DNA of 64,000 nucleotides, taken from positions 180,792 through 244,791 of the forward strand of contig NZ_VCRA01000012.1 of assembly GCF_005938385.1 (NCBI RefSeq). Direction: 5' to 3'. Source of the DNA: Paenibacillus mesophilus. GTDB taxonomy: Bacteria; Bacillota; Bacilli; Paenibacillales; NBRC-103111. Position numbers and translations under genes: made by a program. Positions 60,719-64,000 of this stretch are shown piece by piece (positions within the stretch are counted from its first letter, which is position 1; each line of letters starts with the position of its first letter). The notes below the pieces were generated by a model. That model searched no databases. It had not been told where the DNA came from and saw nothing but the letters and a program-made list of their open reading frames with translations.

Positions 60719-63700
60719 TTGAACGGGTTTGTACATCTGCACGTACATAGCGAATATAGTTTGTTGGACGGGGCTTCCCGAATCGAAAGGCTGGCCGGTC
60801 AGGCCGCCCGGCTCGGCATGTCCGCGCTGGCGCTCACCGATCACGGCGTCATGTACGGGGCGATCCCGTTCTACAAGGCGTGCCGGGCTAACGGTATCAA
60901 GCCGATCATCGGCTGCGAAATGTACGTCACGACCGGCTCGATGCGGACGAAGGCGACCCGCCAGGAGCAGCCGACCCATCATTTGATTCTGCTCGCCAAA
61001 AACGCGACGGGCTACCGTAATTTGATGCGGCTGTGCTCGGACGCGCACCTGCACGGCTTCCACTATAAGCCGCGTACCGACCTGGAGCAGCTGGCGCTCC
61101 ATGCGGAGGGGCTGATTTGTTTAAGCTCCTGCCTCGGCAGTGAAATTTCGCAGCACTTGCTGTACGACCGGCACGAGGAGGCGAAGGCTGCGGCACTAAG
61201 GTTCCGCGGCATGTTCGGCGACGACTTCTACCTCGAGATCCAGGATCACGGCATGCTGGAGCAGAAAAAAGTGATGCAGGCGATGATCGCGCTCGCCCGT
61301 GATACCGGGATACCTCTCGTCGCCACGAACGATGTGCATTACGTGCAGGCCGAGGACCACGTCATGCAGGACGTGCTGATCTGCATCGGAACGGGCAAGA
61401 CGCTGGACGATCCGGACCGGCTGAAATTCCATACCGAGCAAATGTATTTGAAAAGCCCGCAGGAGATGGCGCGCTTGTTCGCCCATGTTCCGGAGGCGCT
61501 GGACAATACGGTGCGAGTCGCAGAGAAATGCTCGCTCGAGCTCGAATTCGGCAGATCGATTCTGCCGGAGTACCGGCCGATTCCGGAGGGGCTCACGACG
61601 GAGCAATATTTGCGGCAGCTGTGCGAGGAAGGGCTGGAGCGGCGTTATGCGGCCAAGCCGGAATGGAACGATCCGGACTATCGGGCGAAGCTTGGGGACC
61701 GGCTTCGTTATGAGCTCGATGTGATCGGCAATATGGGGTACTCGGATTATTTCCTGATCGTCTGGGACTTTATCCGGTTCGCCCATGGGAAAGGGATCGT
61801 AACCGGCCCGGGCCGGGGATCTTCGGCGGGAAGCCTCGTCGCCTACGTGCTGCGCATTACGGATGTCGACCCGATTCGGTACGGGCTGCTGTTCGAACGG
61901 TTCCTGAATCCGGAGCGGGTAACGATGCCGGATATCGATATCGATTTCAGCGACGAGCGGCGGGACGAAGTTATCGATTACGTCGTCGATAAATACGGTA
62001 CGGAGCATGTAGCGCAAATCATTACGTTCGGCACGATGGCGGCGAAGGCGGCCATCCGCGACGTCGGGCGGGTGATGAATTTGCCCTATCACGAAGTGGA
62101 CCGCGCCGCCAAGATGATCCCGTACCAGCTCGGCGTTACGATCGAAGAAGCGCTGCAGCTGAATCCCGAGCTGAAGGAGCTGTGCGCGAAGCACGAAGGG
62201 ACGGCCCGGCTCGTCGAGATGGCGATGAAGGTGGAGGGGATGCCCCGGCACGCTTCGACCCATGCGGCCGGCGTTGTCATCTCGCGGGAGCCGCTGACCG
62301 ATTACGTGCCGCTTCAGGAAGGCGCCGGCAGCGTCGCTTTGACGCAATATTCGATGGAGCATCTGGAAGCGATCGGGCTGCTGAAGATGGATTTTCTCGG
62401 CCTGCGCTACTTGTCGATCATCGAACGGACGTTGAAGTGGATTCGCGAGCAGCAGGACGTCGAGGTCGACTTCCAGAACGTGTCTTACGAGGACCCGAAG
62501 ACGTACGAGCTGCTCAGCCGGGGCGATACGACCGGGATATTCCAGCTCGAATCGCCGGGAATGAAGCGCGTCCTCAAAGAGTTGAAGCCTTCGACGTTCG
62601 AGGACATTATATCCGTCAATGCGTTGTATCGCCCGGGGCCGATGGAGTTCATACCGAAATACATTCATGCGAAGCACGGTCTTATCCAGGTCGAATACCC
62701 TCATCCGGACTTGGAGCCGATCCTAGGCGATACGTACGGCATTATCGTCTATCAGGAGCAGATTATGCAGATCGCTTCGAAGATGGCGGGCTTCCGTCTC
62801 GGCGAAGCGGATTTGCTGCGCCGCGCAGTCAGCAAAAAGAAGCGCGAGGTGCTGGACGAGGAGCGGGCGCATTTCGTGGCTGGGAGCTTGAAGCAAGGTT
62901 ACTCACAGGCCGATGCCGACAAAGTGTACGACATGATCGTCCGGTTCGCCGATTACGGATTTCCGCGTGCCCATGCTACCGCCTACGGCGTATTGGCATT
63001 CCAAACCGCCTATTTGAAGGCGCACTATCCGGTGCCATTTATGGCGTCGATGCTCGCCTCGGTGATGGGCAGCCATCGCAAGGTAGCCGAATATGTGGAC
63101 GAGTGCCGTAAGATGGGCATCGAGGTGCTGCCGCCGGACGTGAACGTCAGCGGAATCCAGTTTACACCGGCGAACGGGGCGATCCGGTTCGGCCTGGCCG
63201 CGATCAAGAACGTCGGCACGAATGCGATGGAATCGATTATCGGCGAGCGGGGGGAGCGGCCATATGCGAACCTGCTCGACTTTTGCCGGAGGGTCGATAT
63301 GCGCGTCTGCAACAAACGGGTGATCGAATCGCTCATCCAGGGCGGGGCGCTGGATGAGCTGCCCGGCCACCGCGCGCAGAACATAGCCATTCTCGACGAA
63401 ACGGTGGAAGCGGCGCAGAAGTGGAAGAAGGAACGGGAAGATTTGCAGCTTCATTTGTTCGGCTTTACGGAGGAGACGAACTGGACGATCGACATTCCTG
63501 AGGTAAGGCCGTACACGCCGATGCAGCAGCTGGAATTCGAACGCGAGCTGCTGGGCTTGTACTTGTCCGGCCATCCTCTCGACATCCACGAGGAGCTGAT
63601 GACGGAGATCGGGGCCGATCCGCTGCACGAGCTGATTGATTATCCGGATAATGCGGACGTGGTCGTCGCCGGGATGGTGCTGTCGGGCAAGCCGATCTTG

Positions 63701-64000
63701 ACGAAGAAAGGGCTGCCGATGGGCTTTATCGAGCTGGAGAACCGGATCGCGAAGGTCGAGGTCGTCCTGTTCCCCGAAGTGTGGAAGCAGGCTTCTCCGT
63801 TCGTGCAGAAGGGCAACGCGCTGCTTGTCAAAGCCCGGCTTCAGCAGCAGGATGAGGACGTCAAGCTGATCGCGGACCGCGTGCTGCCGCTTGACGGGCC
63901 CGACGCGGCCGCACAGGCGCGCGCCATTCGCCGCGAGCCGGCCGGACGCGGAGGCGCGCCGCAGGGTCGCGGCGGCCGCAACGCCGGCCCGCGCGCCCCG
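60719..64000 (+). CDS. dnaE: DNA polymerase III subunit alpha, 5' part
   Basis: TTG 60719 (RBS GGGGGG at 60706–60711) to the window end, 1094 codons with no stop, so the 3' end lies outside. PHP domain first (HLHVHSEYSLLDGASR), then the polymerase palm with GPGRGSSAGSLVAYVL and the catalytic PDIDIDFSDERR (three Asp), and the fingers with RPGPMEFIPKYI. The OB-fold region follows (~1000–1060). The last visible residues are unusually Arg/Gly-rich (RGGAPQGRGGRNAGPRAP). This is the DnaE rather than PolC type because no 3'–5' exonuclease domain is present. Divergent from ytrH. Confidence 0.95.
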   Translation, partial: MNGFVHLHVHSEYSLLDGASRIERLAGQAARLGMSALALTDHGVMYGAIPFYKACRANGIKPIIGCEMYVTTGSMRTKATRQEQPTHHLILLAKNATGYRNLMRLCSDAHLHGFHYKPRTDLEQLALHAEGLICLSSCLGSEISQHLLYDRHEEAKAAALRFRGMFGDDFYLEIQDHGMLEQKKVMQAMIALARDTGIPLVATNDVHYVQAEDHVMQDVLICIGTGKTLDDPDRLKFHTEQMYLKSPQEMARLFAHVPEALDNTVRVAEKCSLELEFGRSILPEYRPIPEGLTTEQYLRQLCEEGLERRYAAKPEWNDPDYRAKLGDRLRYELDVIGNMGYSDYFLIVWDFIRFAHGKGIVTGPGRGSSAGSLVAYVLRITDVDPIRYGLLFERFLNPERVTMPDIDIDFSDERRDEVIDYVVDKYGTEHVAQIITFGTMAAKAAIRDVGRVMNLPYHEVDRAAKMIPYQLGVTIEEALQLNPELKELCAKHEGTARLVEMAMKVEGMPRHASTHAAGVVISREPLTDYVPLQEGAGSVALTQYSMEHLEAIGLLKMDFLGLRYLSIIERTLKWIREQQDVEVDFQNVSYEDPKTYELLSRGDTTGIFQLESPGMKRVLKELKPSTFEDIISVNALYRPGPMEFIPKYIHAKHGLIQVEYPHPDLEPILGDTYGIIVYQEQIMQIASKMAGFRLGEADLLRRAVSKKKREVLDEERAHFVAGSLKQGYSQADADKVYDMIVRFADYGFPRAHATAYGVLAFQTAYLKAHYPVPFMASMLASVMGSHRKVAEYVDECRKMGIEVLPPDVNVSGIQFTPANGAIRFGLAAIKNVGTNAMESIIGERGERPYANLLDFCRRVDMRVCNKRVIESLIQGGALDELPGHRAQNIAILDETVEAAQKWKKEREDLQLHLFGFTEETNWTIDIPEVRPYTPMQQLEFERELLGLYLSGHPLDIHEELMTEIGADPLHELIDYPDNADVVVAGMVLSGKPILTKKGLPMGFIELENRIAKVEVVLFPEVWKQASPFVQKGNALLVKARLQQQDEDVKLIADRVLPLDGPDAAAQARAIRREPAGRGGAPQGRGGRNAGPRAP

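Noticed and set aside
61196..62704. Open frame of 502 codons on the minus strand
   Set aside because: It lies entirely opposite dnaE, whose protein motifs are clear and uninterrupted. GC-rich codon bias leaves antisense frames open; no ribosome-binding site or recognisable domain.

Overview
The window looks like chromosomal DNA of a spore-forming, GC-rich Gram-positive of the Paenibacillaceae (Paenibacillus/Cohnella type). This rests on gene content: YesM/YesN-type two-component regulators driving LplB/LplC-type sugar ABC transporters, many sugar-binding lipoproteins, AraC regulators, a bank of YheC/YheD spore-coat ATP-grasp proteins, and the ytoI–ytpI–ytrI–ytrH–dnaE block known from Bacillus. 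No rRNA, tRNA, transposase, phage module or CRISPR array was recognised.

Layout. 1–0.8 kb: 3' part of lipoate-protein ligase and a gene remnant. 1.2–11.8 kb: carbohydrate-uptake island (AraC regulator, lone binding protein, YesM/YesN pair, two permeases, second binding protein, FAD oxidoreductase). 12–15.1 kb: murR–nagB–nagA amino-sugar operon. 15.3–20.8 kb: HAD phosphatase, DHA2 efflux pump, and a VanR/VanS-like pair separated by two opposing small genes, one a RiPP-precursor-like protein. 20.9–24 kb: ECF sigma factor with a membrane partner and a TPR protein. 24.4–31 kb: TPM/coiled-coil protein, amidohydrolase, peptidase T and small genes. 31.2–38.6 kb: D,D-carboxypeptidase and a five-gene YheC/YheD array. 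39.4–41.8 kb: ba3-type cytochrome oxidase with an Fnr-like site. 42–56.4 kb: second carbohydrate island with AraC regulator, three binding proteins without permeases, CapA-like protein, hydrolase, sialidase-like and beta-helix proteins. 56.6–64 kb: small genes, ytoI–ytpI, ytrI–ytrH and dnaE (open at the window end).

The genes suggest a soil or plant-associated polysaccharide user. Binding proteins and surface enzymes gather sugars, local AraC and YesMN regulators sense them, and cre-like sites suggest carbon catabolite control at three positions. Sporulation is the other theme (YheC/D, YtrH/I). No single obviously new defence or biosynthetic system is visible. The most unusual signals are non-coding: a dispersed family of about 51-bp CCCCC/GGGGG hairpins, including a 68-bp-period tandem array where Bacillus carries nrnA, and four gene-free spacers built from repeated short palindromes. 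Also notable are the orphan RiPP-like gene, a TPM/EzrA-like fusion, the five-copy YheC/YheD array with a sigma-K-like promoter, and a decayed tandem duplication in the second sugar island.
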